Assembly: GCA_038400315.1 (NCBI GenBank)
Contig: CP151667.1
Span: 434,001-498,000 of the forward strand
Length of the DNA: 64,000 nt
Source: Isosphaeraceae bacterium EP7
Lineage (GTDB): Bacteria; Planctomycetota; Planctomycetia; Isosphaerales; Isosphaeraceae
Direction: 5' to 3'
Made by a program: the position numbers and the translations under genes. The notes beneath the pieces were generated by a model. It saw nothing but the letters and a program-made list of their open reading frames with translations, had not been told where the DNA came from and searched no databases. The stretch's first letter is position 1. Each line of letters opens with the position of its first letter. Below, one piece after another: positions 1 through 7,262 of the stretch.

Positions 1-119
1 AGGCTGGGCAAGATCATCGGAGGGAGCTTAATCGTCGCCTTGATCGAGTGCGGTCATGCGAGACCGGACTGACCTAACCCGCTCTTCCTGAGGGTCCCAC
101 AAGCGAGAGGAGTCGGATC

Positions 120-1193
120 ATGGCAGAAGCGACGGTCCCCTACGGACGAAAGACGCAACGAGCGTCTGCCGTCAAGGAAGTTCACATTCTCTGGATCACG
201 GCCGGTCTCGGCTGCGATGGCGACTCGGTCTCGATCACGGCGGCCACCCAGCCCAGCATCGAGGATGTCCTGCTCGGCGCCATTCCGGGGCTCCCCAAGG
301 TCCACCTTCATAATCCCGTGCTCGCCTTCGAAAATGGCGATGAGTTTATGAGCTACTGGTATCGGGCCGACGAGGGCCGGCTCGAGCCATTTGTGCTGGT
401 CGTCGAAGGGTCGATCCCCAATGAGAAGATCAAGGAGGAAGGGTATTGGGCCGCGCTCGGTACGGACAAGAAGACCGGGCAGCCGATCACGACCTGTGAG
501 TGGATCGACCGTCTCTCCCCCAAGGCCACGGCCGTCGTGGCGATCGGCACCTGCGCGACCTACGGCGGCATCCATGCGATGGAGGGGAACCCCACCGGCT
601 GCATGGGCCTGCCCGACTACCTCGGCTGGCACTGGAAATCCAAGGCGGGCCTGCCGATCGTCTGCGTGCCGGGCTGTCCCGTTCAGCCCGACAACTTCAT
701 GGAGACGCTCCTGTACTTGCTTTACCAGCTGGCGGGTCTCGCGCCGATGATCCCGCTGGACGACTGCCTCCGGCCCACCTGGCTCTTCGGCAAGACCGTG
801 CACGATGGTTGCGACCGCGCGGGGTACTACGAAGAGGCCAATTTCGCGACCGAGTACGGGTCTCCGAAGTGCCTGGTCAAGCTCGGCTGCTGGGGGCCGG
901 TGGTCAACTGCAACGTTCCCAAGCGAGGCTGGATGGCTGGCATCGGGGGCTGTCCCAACGTCGGTGGGATCTGCATCGGCTGTACGATGCCGGGGTTCCC
1001 CGACAAGTTCATGCCGTTCATGGACGAGCCGCCAGGCGCACGACTGTCATCGACCGCGATCGGGTTGTACGGCCGGATCATCCGAAAACTCCGCCACTGG
1101 ACCATGGACACGGCCAACAAGGAGCCCAAGTGGCGTCACAATCGTCCCGAGTTGACCACCGGATACCGCCCTCAAACACCCGTCAGGTCATAA
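120..1193 (+). CDS. hhyS: [NiFe] hydrogenase small subunit, group 1h-like
   Basis: Electron-transfer subunit of an uptake [NiFe] hydrogenase, carrying the Fe-S clusters that take electrons from the active site in the large subunit. The protein has 357 residues. The usual N-terminal CxxC proximal-cluster motif is replaced by GCDGDS (residues 31-36), a single Cys followed by two Asp. This recalls group 1h enzymes, whose proximal cluster has three Cys and one Asp ligand. More Cys motifs follow: GTCATYGG, PGCPV, KLGCWGP, NCNVP and GGCPNVGGICIGCTMPGFP. No twin-arginine signal or C-terminal anchor is visible, so a cytoplasmic enzyme is inferred. AGAGGAG lies 7 nt upstream of the ATG. The large subunit follows after 12 nt. 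Assignment as a hydrogenase small subunit is firm; the 1h subgroup rests on the Asp motif and the operon neighbours. Confidence 0.93.
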   Translation: MAEATVPYGRKTQRASAVKEVHILWITAGLGCDGDSVSITAATQPSIEDVLLGAIPGLPKVHLHNPVLAFENGDEFMSYWYRADEGRLEPFVLVVEGSIPNEKIKEEGYWAALGTDKKTGQPITTCEWIDRLSPKATAVVAIGTCATYGGIHAMEGNPTGCMGLPDYLGWHWKSKAGLPIVCVPGCPVQPDNFMETLLYLLYQLAGLAPMIPLDDCLRPTWLFGKTVHDGCDRAGYYEEANFATEYGSPKCLVKLGCWGPVVNCNVPKRGWMAGIGGCPNVGGICIGCTMPGFPDKFMPFMDEPPGARLSSTAIGLYGRIIRKLRHWTMDTANKEPKWRHNRPELTTGYRPQTPVRS

Positions 1194-1205
1194 AGGAGAG
1201 GCTCG

Positions 1206-3011
1206 ATGGCCATCGATGTCACCCCCGAGAAAGACGTTCGCGCCTCGGCCGGCAACCTGGTCGAGATGTCCTGGGATCCGATCACCCGGATCGTGGGGAG
1301 CCTGGGGATCTACACGAAGATTGATTTCGCGGCCCGCAGGGTCGCCGAATGCTATAGCACCTCGTCGATCTTCCGGGGCTACAGCATCTTCATGAAGGGC
1401 AAAGACCCCCGCGACGCCCACTTCATCACGAGCCGGATCTGCGGGATTTGCGGGGATAATCACGCAACCTGCGCGTGTTACGCTCAGAACATGGCCTTCG
1501 GCATCCGCCCGCCCAACATCGCCGAATGCATCGTTAACCTCGGCGAAGCGGCCGAGTACATGTTTGACCATAACCTGTACCAGGACAACCTGGTCGGCGT
1601 CGACTTCTGCGAAAAGATGGTCAAGGAGACCAACCCTGGCGTTCTCAACCTGGCCGAGCGGACCGAGTCGCCCCACGCTGAACTGCACGGCTACAAGACG
1701 ATTGCCGACATCATGCGCGCCCTCAACCCGTTCACCGGCACATTCTACCTGGAAACCCTCCAGATGAGCCGGATGACCCGCGAGATGTTCTGCCTGATGG
1801 AAGGGCGGCACGTTCACCCCTCGACACTCTACCCTGGAGGCGTTGGCACAGTCCCCACGGTCCAACTCTTCACGGACTACCTCGTTCGGCTGATGAAGTA
1901 CGTCGAATTCATGAAGAAGGTCGTGCCGCTCCATGACGACCTGTTCGACTTCTTTTACGAGGCCCTGCCGGGCTACGAGGAAGTGGGTCGACGGCGGATC
2001 TTGCTCGGTTGTTGGGGCTCGTATCAGAACCCTGACGTCTGCGATTATACGTACAAGAACATGACCGAGTGGGGCCGAGCGATGTATGTCACGCCGGGGA
2101 TCGTGGTCGACGGCGAGCTCGTCACGACCGACCTGGTCAAGATCAACCTCGGTATCCGGATCTTGTTGGGGAGTTCTTACTACGACGACTGGCAAGAAAA
2201 CGGCGAGATCTTCGTCAAGCACGACCCGCTCGGCAACCCGGTCGACCCCCGTCATCCCTGGAACCAGACGACGCTGCCGAGGCCGCAGAAGCGCGACTTC
2301 AAAGACAAGTATACGTGGGTCATGTCGCCCCGCTGGTACGATGAACGGACCAAGGACTACCTCGCTCTCGATACTGGCGGCGGCCCGATTGCCCGGCTCT
2401 GGGCGACTGCGCTGGCAGGGATCGTTGACATCGGCTACATCAAATCCACCGGCCGAAGCGTCAAGATCTATCTTCCCAAGACCGCCTCGAAGCCCGAAGT
2501 CGAGTTTGAGTGGAAGATCCCCGAGTGGAGCAACGCCCTCGAACGCGACCGGGCGCGCACCTATTTCCAGGCCTATTCCGCGGCGGCGGCGCTTCACTTT
2601 GTCGAGCAAGCCCTCAAGGAACTTCATGCCGGCCGGACCAAGACTTGGACCGAGTTCAAGGTTCCCGACGAGGCGATCGGCTGCGGATTCCACGAGGCGG
2701 TGCGAGGCGTCCTCTCGCACCACGTCGTGATCCGCGGCGGTAAAATCGCGAACTACCACCCCTACCCTCCGACCCCCTGGAACGCCAATCCTCGCGACTG
2801 CTACGGGACACCTGGCCCTTATGAAGACGCGGTGCAGAACACCCCGATCTTCGAGGAGAACGGGCCCGATAAGTTCAAGGGGATCGACATCATGAGGGCG
2901 GTCCGCAGCTTCGATCCGTGCTTGCCTTGCGGCGTTCATATGTTCCTGGGGAACGGCAAGACTCTTGAGGTCCGCCACTCCCCTATGTTCGGCTCTCAAC
3001 GCCCGGAGTAA
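1206..3011 (+). CDS. hhyL: [NiFe] hydrogenase large subunit, group 1h-like
   Basis: Catalytic subunit that oxidises H2 at the NiFe(CN)2CO centre. The two ligand motifs are intact: RICGICGDNH at residues 77-86 (Cys79, Cys82) and DPCLPCGVH at 570-578 (Cys572, Cys575). A 23-residue tail follows His578, where a maturation protease would be expected to cut after nickel insertion; the candidate protease is encoded at 6237. At 601 residues it matches the family. AAGGAGAG sits just before the ATG, and the next gene starts 7 nt after the stop. The DPCLPCGVHM form of the C-terminal motif is one I associate with group 1h. No frameshift or missing ligand was seen. Confidence 0.95.
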   Translation: MAIDVTPEKDVRASAGNLVEMSWDPITRIVGSLGIYTKIDFAARRVAECYSTSSIFRGYSIFMKGKDPRDAHFITSRICGICGDNHATCACYAQNMAFGIRPPNIAECIVNLGEAAEYMFDHNLYQDNLVGVDFCEKMVKETNPGVLNLAERTESPHAELHGYKTIADIMRALNPFTGTFYLETLQMSRMTREMFCLMEGRHVHPSTLYPGGVGTVPTVQLFTDYLVRLMKYVEFMKKVVPLHDDLFDFFYEALPGYEEVGRRRILLGCWGSYQNPDVCDYTYKNMTEWGRAMYVTPGIVVDGELVTTDLVKINLGIRILLGSSYYDDWQENGEIFVKHDPLGNPVDPRHPWNQTTLPRPQKRDFKDKYTWVMSPRWYDERTKDYLALDTGGGPIARLWATALAGIVDIGYIKSTGRSVKIYLPKTASKPEVEFEWKIPEWSNALERDRARTYFQAYSAAAALHFVEQALKELHAGRTKTWTEFKVPDEAIGCGFHEAVRGVLSHHVVIRGGKIANYHPYPPTPWNANPRDCYGTPGPYEDAVQNTPIFEENGPDKFKGIDIMRAVRSFDPCLPCGVHMFLGNGKTLEVRHSPMFGSQRPE

Positions 3012-3018
3012 CCACCGG

Positions 3019-3588
3019 ATGAACGCCACCGACACCGACTTCCGCGGCCGGATCGGTCGGATTGAAACGCTGATCGAAGAGATCGAGCGCTTCGCCGACC
3101 CGTCCGCGCAGGCACAGGCCCGTGAGATCGTCCAGGCACTGCTCGAATTCCACGGTGCCGCCTTGGCGGCCCTGATCGGCCACGTCACCAGAGTTGGCTC
3201 CCCCGGCCTCGCGATCATGGAAGCGATCGCGCGTGACGACCTGACCTCCAACCTCCTCCTGCTTCACGATCTCCACCCTCACGACCTCGGTGCGCGGGTC
3301 GCACAGGCCCTCGACCGCGTCCGCCCCCAACTCGCCACGCACGGTGGTGACGTCGAGCTGCTGGGTATCGATGACGGAGTCGTCCGGCTCAGGCTGAAGG
3401 GAAGCTGTCAAGGCTGCCCCTCCTCGGCCGCAACACTGAGGCAAACCATCGAGAGGGCCATTCTCGACGCGGCTCCCGACGTCGCGGCCATCGAGCTCGA
3501 GGGGCCCGCCGAACCCTCCCACTTGGCCTCGCTCCCGATCGTGACGATTGGGGCTCCATCACCGATCCGGATCGGAGGGGATCGATGA
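3019..3588 (+). CDS. Nfu/NifU C-terminal-domain protein of the hydrogenase operon
   Basis: A 189-residue protein with a helical N-terminal half (about 1-85) and an Nfu-type domain (about 90-165) that ends in SCQGCPSSAATL. Cys130 and Cys133 form the CxxC that binds a transient Fe-S cluster in Nfu proteins. The family donates clusters to apo-proteins, so a role in loading clusters into the small subunit is a reasonable inference. The ATG at 3019 is preferred over upstream in-frame starts because those lie inside the large-subunit gene. Its TGA overlaps the next ATG by 4 nt (ATGA). The N-terminal half has no motif I recognise. Confidence 0.8.
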   Translation: MNATDTDFRGRIGRIETLIEEIERFADPSAQAQAREIVQALLEFHGAALAALIGHVTRVGSPGLAIMEAIARDDLTSNLLLLHDLHPHDLGARVAQALDRVRPQLATHGGDVELLGIDDGVVRLRLKGSCQGCPSSAATLRQTIERAILDAAPDVAAIELEGPAEPSHLASLPIVTIGAPSPIRIGGDR

Positions 3589-4232
3589 TGCCGTCGACGG
3601 AACAACGCCCCTGGAGCGTCCTCCGCCAGTTCGTTCGCCCTCGTCCCCCGGCCGAGCGATGCGAACTCTGCGGGGCTTCGATCGCTCCGGAGCATTCACA
3701 CCTCCTGGAGCCATCGACACGACAGCTTCATTGCGCGTGCACGGCCTGCTCGATCTGCCTCAGTGGCCTGCAAGATGCCCGCTATCAGCGCGTCCCTCCA
3801 CGCGCCGATTCGCTCGACGATTTCCGAATGAGCGAGGAGATCTGGGAAGATTTTCATCTCCCGATCAACCTCGCGTTCTTCCTCCATAATTCTGCCGCCG
3901 GCCGCGTGCAAGCCTATTTCCCGAGCCCGGCCGGGGCCACCGAATCGCTCCTGACCCTGGAAAGCTGGGACCGGCTCGTCTCGGAAAACCTCGTTCTCCG
4001 CACTCTCCAACCAGACGTCGAAGCCCTGCTCGTCAACCGTCTGAACGGGTCAAATGCGACGTATCTCGTCTCGGTCGACGAGTGCTACAAGCTTGTCGGC
4101 TTGATCCGAGCGTACTGGCACGGCTTCTCGGGGGGCGCGGCCGTCTGGGGGCAGATTGTCGCATACTTCGAAGGGCTCGAGGCGCGGTCTAGACCGTCGG
4201 GAGGGACCCCCCATGCCCGAGTTGAACTTTGA
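3585..4232 (+). CDS. Cys-rich hydrogenase-operon protein, DUF5947-like
   Basis: A 215-residue protein with a metal-site signature near its N-terminus: CELC (Cys26, Cys29), HSH (His37, His39) and HCACTACSIC (Cys50, Cys52, Cys55, Cys58). Six Cys and several His would suit a zinc ribbon or an Fe-S cluster. The remainder looks globular, with WEDFHLPINLAFF and a Trp-rich C-terminal part. It resembles the DUF5947 family, which I associate with group 1h hydrogenase operons; its function is unknown. ATG 3585 overlaps the preceding stop, and a second ATG at 3588 is equally possible. GGAGGGG lies just upstream. Its 3' end overlaps the next gene by 20 nt, which suggests translational coupling. Confidence 0.72.
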   Translation: MMPSTEQRPWSVLRQFVRPRPPAERCELCGASIAPEHSHLLEPSTRQLHCACTACSICLSGLQDARYQRVPPRADSLDDFRMSEEIWEDFHLPINLAFFLHNSAAGRVQAYFPSPAGATESLLTLESWDRLVSENLVLRTLQPDVEALLVNRLNGSNATYLVSVDECYKLVGLIRAYWHGFSGGAAVWGQIVAYFEGLEARSRPSGGTPHARVEL

Positions 4233-4872
4233 GGTCGAGCGGGCCGAGCCTGTCCCGCACGCAGCGTCTCCGCTCCTCTACCTCAAGCTGAAAATCACCG
4301 ATGTCGCGGGTCTCGAGGCCTTGCCGATCCCGGCCGTTGCGCTCCGGTGTCAGATCCGGATCGAGCCGACTCGCAGGAAATACGTCGTGTCCGAACAACA
4401 GCGGCTCCTCGACCTCTTCGGCGAGCCCGCACGCTGGGGCCAGACGCTCAGGAGCATGCTCTGGACCCACACAAGCCTGATTGTGCCGCCGTTCACCACT
4501 CAGACGGTCGTCGATCTACCGGTTCCCTGTACGTATGATTTCAACCTCGCAGCAACCAAGTATTTTTATGCCCTGGAGGATGGTGACGTTCCCCTCTGCC
4601 TGCTCTTCAGCGGGACCATTTTCTCCGCGGAGGAGGAGGACGGCCCGCTCCAGGCGACCCCGATCTCGTGGGAAAAGGAGGCCGATTTCCGGCTCCCGGT
4701 TCAGGCCTGGAAGGCGATGATGGATCACTATTATCCCAACATCGCCTGGCTCTGCCTGCGTCAGGACGTGTTCGACCAGCTCTATCTCTTCAAGAGCCGG
4801 CTCGGTCTGTCGTCGTGGGAACAGGCATTGGAGCGACTTCTGGACGCCAGCCGAGAGCAGGTGGAACCGTGA
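4213..4872 (+). CDS. Hydrogenase-operon protein, DUF6084-like
   Basis: A 219-residue protein without Cys-rich motifs, signal peptide or membrane segment. Visible landmarks are PELNFEVERAEP at the N-terminus, LRCQIRIEP, LLDLFGEPARWGQTLR and WLCLRQDVFDQLYLFKSR near the C-terminus. These resemble DUF6084, another uncharacterised family that I associate with group 1h clusters. The ATG at 4213 was chosen because GAGGGAC lies directly upstream and the similarity begins there; earlier in-frame starts fall within the preceding gene. The TGA overlaps the following GTG (GTGA). A role in assembly or electron transfer is inference from position only. Confidence 0.7.
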   Translation: MPELNFEVERAEPVPHAASPLLYLKLKITDVAGLEALPIPAVALRCQIRIEPTRRKYVVSEQQRLLDLFGEPARWGQTLRSMLWTHTSLIVPPFTTQTVVDLPVPCTYDFNLAATKYFYALEDGDVPLCLLFSGTIFSAEEEDGPLQATPISWEKEADFRLPVQAWKAMMDHYYPNIAWLCLRQDVFDQLYLFKSRLGLSSWEQALERLLDASREQVEP

Positions 4873-5945
4873 ATCGACACATGGTGGACCGGCTCGTCAA
4901 CGCCCTCCTTTATGAAGGCTATCTGCTCTATCCCTATCGACCCTCGGTGAAGAACCGCCAGCGCTGGTCGTTCGGAGGTCTGTATCCGCCATCGTGCACC
5001 GCCGGCCGCATTGGATCCGATACCAGCGCAATGCAGGCGCAATACCTCGCGACGGGCGGCCCTGAAACGATCCTGACAGTCTCGGTCAGGTTTCTGCATG
5101 TCGTCTTACGTCGTGTCGGTCAGCTTGAACGACCACAGGTCGAATGGCCCGGCGACGGGTCGATCCCTGTCCGTTTCGTCGAGTCGCTCGCGGTCGGTGA
5201 TACAGTCATTCACTCCTGGCAGGAGGCAGTCGAACGGGAGATCCCGCTCGATGACGTGGCCATGAGCGAGCTCGTCGCCAGCCCTTGCCGAGTCGAATTC
5301 GGCTTCGGCCCCGGGACGGAACGCGAACCGATCCGCGAGCCTTCAGGGGCGATTCTTGGGCTCTTCGAGCGTCAGCTCCGCCGAATTGAAGGGGTCGTCG
5401 ACCTCTCGGCTGAGCGTGTTCGCGAAGGCGTCTATCAGATCACGGCCCGAGTCGAGAATCGGACGCCGCTCGTGACCGTCACGCCCGATAATCGCGACGA
5501 GGTGCTCCTGCATGCTCTGTCCTCGACGCACATCATTCTCGGCACCGAAAATGGATCGTTGATCTCTTTACTCGATCCGCCGGAGCCACTTCGCGAGCTT
5601 GCGGCCGGCTGTCAGAACGTCGGAACCTGGCCCGTGCTGGTCGGGGCCGAGGGTGAGACCGACACGATGTTGTCATCGCCGATCATTCTTTACGACTATC
5701 CGCAGATCGCGCCGGAGAGTCCTGGCGACCTGTTTGATTCGACCGAGATCGACGAGATCCTCACGCTCAGGATCATGACTCTGAGCGACGAGGAGAAGCG
5801 TTCGATGGTCGCGCTCGACGAACGCGGCGGAGCCATCCTGGCTCGCGCTGAATCGATGGTGCGTGGAGAGCTGATGAGCCTGCACGGCACCTTCCGGGAA
5901 CGACGACCGGCCTCGGGAGGGCCAGAACATGGATCTCTGGGGTGA
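4869..5945 (+). CDS. Conserved hypothetical protein of the hydrogenase operon (358 aa)
   Basis: I do not recognise a named family. The protein opens with DRLVNALLYEGYLLYPYRPS and then RQRWSFGGLYP, continues as a mixed alpha/beta protein, and ends in a charged Arg/Glu-rich tail. There is no Cys motif, signal peptide or membrane span. The start is either GTG 4869, which overlaps the preceding stop as GTGA, or ATG 4881 four codons later; coupling favours GTG. The 3' end overlaps the next gene by 17 nt. It sits between the DUF6084-like gene and the protease cassette and is surely co-transcribed, so it probably serves hydrogenase assembly or partner binding, but nothing in the sequence shows how. 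Confidence 0.68.
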   Translation: MNRHMVDRLVNALLYEGYLLYPYRPSVKNRQRWSFGGLYPPSCTAGRIGSDTSAMQAQYLATGGPETILTVSVRFLHVVLRRVGQLERPQVEWPGDGSIPVRFVESLAVGDTVIHSWQEAVEREIPLDDVAMSELVASPCRVEFGFGPGTEREPIREPSGAILGLFERQLRRIEGVVDLSAERVREGVYQITARVENRTPLVTVTPDNRDEVLLHALSSTHIILGTENGSLISLLDPPEPLRELAAGCQNVGTWPVLVGAEGETDTMLSSPIILYDYPQIAPESPGDLFDSTEIDEILTLRIMTLSDEEKRSMVALDERGGAILARAESMVRGELMSLHGTFRERRPASGGPEHGSLG

Positions 5946-6240
5946 ACTCGAAGGGCCTCCGCTTCAGAGCGTCCACGTCGTCGGGGCCGAGCTTCGCGTC
6001 GGCGACCCCGTCCGCCTTCGGCCGCTCGGCGACACCGATATCATGGACATCGCCCTCAAGGGCAAATCTGCCGTCATCGCCTCGATCGAGCAGGATTACG
6101 AAAATAGAATCCACATTGCCGTGATTGTCGATGACGATCCCGGCCGCGATCTCGGCCTGTCAGGGAAGCCCGGTCACCGCTTCTTCTTCCGGCCGGAAGA
6201 GGTCGAGCCGATCATGGACGAACGAGGGGAGGCATCATGA
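5929..6240 (+). CDS. Small conserved hydrogenase-operon protein (103 aa)
   Basis: A 103-residue, probably beta-rich protein with GDPVRLRPLGDTDIMDIAL, SIEQDYENRIHIAVIVDDDPG and a PGHRFFFRPEEVEP end. It starts 17 nt inside the preceding gene and its TGA overlaps the protease ATG (ATGA), so translation of all three is probably coupled. It has no Cys, signal peptide or membrane segment. Size and beta content might suggest a small chaperone-like fold in the manner of HypC, but the HypC N-terminal MC motif is absent, so I do not call it HypC. Adjacency to the protease suggests a maturation role, which is inference. Confidence 0.68.
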   Translation: MDLWGELEGPPLQSVHVVGAELRVGDPVRLRPLGDTDIMDIALKGKSAVIASIEQDYENRIHIAVIVDDDPGRDLGLSGKPGHRFFFRPEEVEPIMDERGEAS

Positions 6241-6752
6241 CTCCTCGACTCCTCATCGCCTGCATCGGCAACATCTTCCTGGGAGACGACGCGTTCGGGT
6301 GCGAAGTGGCGCGTCGCCTGTCGGTGCGTTCACGGCCGGAAGGGGTCCGCCTGGTCGATTTCGGGATTCGCGGGTTTGACCTGGCCCTCGCCTTGCTTGA
6401 TGAGGCCGTCGACGTCGCGATCCTGGTCGACGCCGTCCCTCGCGGCGAGCCGCCCGGCACTCTCTATCTCATCGAGCCCGATTGGGAAGCGGGGGCCGAC
6501 GTCAACGAGCCGACACCCTTCGAGACGCACTCTCTCGATCCTGTCAAGGTCCTCCGCCTCGTGCTCACACTTGGTGGACGTTCCAAGCGTGTCCTCCTGG
6601 TTGGCTGCGAGCCGACTCCGTTCGACGAAGATAACGATCCGCCTGCCGATTTGAGCTCGCCCGTTCAGGAGGCTCTCGATGAGGCCGTGCGGATGGTCGA
6701 GTCACTCGTCGTTCAGATTCGCGAGGGTCGAGAAGTCATTGCCATGCAGTAA
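6237..6752 (+). CDS. Hydrogenase maturation protease (HupD/HybD family)
   Basis: Endopeptidase that removes the C-terminal tail of the [NiFe] large subunit once nickel is in place. The 171-residue protein carries the family opening CIGNIFLGDDAFG (residues 9-21), VDAVPRG (64-70) and THSL (97-100). Asp18, Asp65 and His98 line up with the nickel-sensing ligands Glu16, Asp62 and His93 of E. coli HybD, with Asp in place of the first Glu. The ATG overlaps the preceding stop. The likely substrate is the 23-residue tail after His578 of the large subunit encoded at 1206. A 36-nt gap separates it from the next small gene. Confidence 0.88.
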   Translation: MTPRLLIACIGNIFLGDDAFGCEVARRLSVRSRPEGVRLVDFGIRGFDLALALLDEAVDVAILVDAVPRGEPPGTLYLIEPDWEAGADVNEPTPFETHSLDPVKVLRLVLTLGGRSKRVLLVGCEPTPFDEDNDPPADLSSPVQEALDEAVRMVESLVVQIREGREVIAMQ

Positions 6753-6788
6753 TCCACGGCTAGTCGTTTCGATGGAGGAGCATTCATC

Positions 6789-6923
6789 ATGCGAATTATT
6801 CAAGACATTGCCGAATTCCTGGCCGGAGTCGTCATTGCACTGGTGACGTTGCTGATCCTGGCCGTGGGCGCGCTATTCGCATTCGGATCGATGGGAAAAT
6901 ACATCAGAAATAAATCGATGTAG
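6789..6923 (+). CDS. 44-residue single-span membrane protein in hydrogenase operon
   Basis: A short gene encoding 44 residues. It has an amphipathic start (MRIIQDIAEF), one hydrophobic segment at about residues 11-33, and a basic end, GKYIRNKSM. GGAGGAG at 6774-6780 lies 8 nt before the ATG, one of the best ribosome-binding sites in the operon, and the next gene, hypA, begins 9 nt after the stop. The C-terminal pattern, an aromatic/basic run ending in SM, recalls the small DUF6893-type proteins that I associate with actinobacterial hydrogenase operons, from memory. It could tether or localise the otherwise soluble hydrogenase at the membrane. That role is inference. Confidence 0.66.
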   Translation: MRIIQDIAEFLAGVVIALVTLLILAVGALFAFGSMGKYIRNKSM

Positions 6924-6932
6924 GGTGAGTCT

Positions 6933-7262
6933 ATGCACGAGCTGGCAATCGCGCAAGAGATCGTCGCGATCGTGTCCGATTGCGCCGCCGGCGCGCGGGT
7001 CACACGCGTGGTCCTGGAAGTCGGCAAGCTTGCGGCGGTCTTGCCCGATGCGGTCCAGTTCTGCTTCGAGCTCTGCGTCGAGGGAACTTCGCTGGAAGGG
7101 GCGAGCTTGGTCATCATCGAGACGCCCGGGCTGGCACGCTGTCGCGAATGCGGGGGGAATGTCCCACTCGTCCGCCCGTTTGGACGTTGCGAATGCGGCG
7201 GCACCGACCTGGAGTGGCTCTCCGGCGAACAACTGAAAATCAAGGAATTCGAGGTGGTTTAA
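6933..7262 (+). CDS. hypA: Hydrogenase nickel incorporation protein HypA
   Basis: Nickel metallochaperone that works with HypB to insert Ni into the large subunit. The 109-residue protein begins MHELAIAQEI, with His2 in the conserved nickel-binding MHE motif. The zinc site is CRECGG (Cys70, Cys73) and CECGG (Cys86, Cys88). The second half is CxC rather than the usual CxxC, so the loop geometry may differ from enterobacterial HypA. The stop codon shares a base with the hypB ATG (TAATG), a classic coupling arrangement. GGGTGAG lies just upstream of the start. Confidence 0.92.
   Translation: MHELAIAQEIVAIVSDCAAGARVTRVVLEVGKLAAVLPDAVQFCFELCVEGTSLEGASLVIIETPGLARCRECGGNVPLVRPFGRCECGGTDLEWLSGEQLKIKEFEVV

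Noticed and set aside
1-77. Possible 3' end of an upstream gene before the hydrogenase operon
   Set aside because: Two plus-strand frames stay open to stops at 72 and 77, but each gives only about 24 residues with no recognisable motif, so neither can be called.
1188-3251. 687-codon open frame on the minus strand
   Set aside because: It lies antisense to the hydrogenase large-subunit gene, in high-GC DNA where such shadows are common, and has no motif.
5929-6240. 103-residue protein as HypC
   Set aside because: HypC needs an N-terminal Met-Cys motif; this protein has no Cys, so the name would be unsupported.
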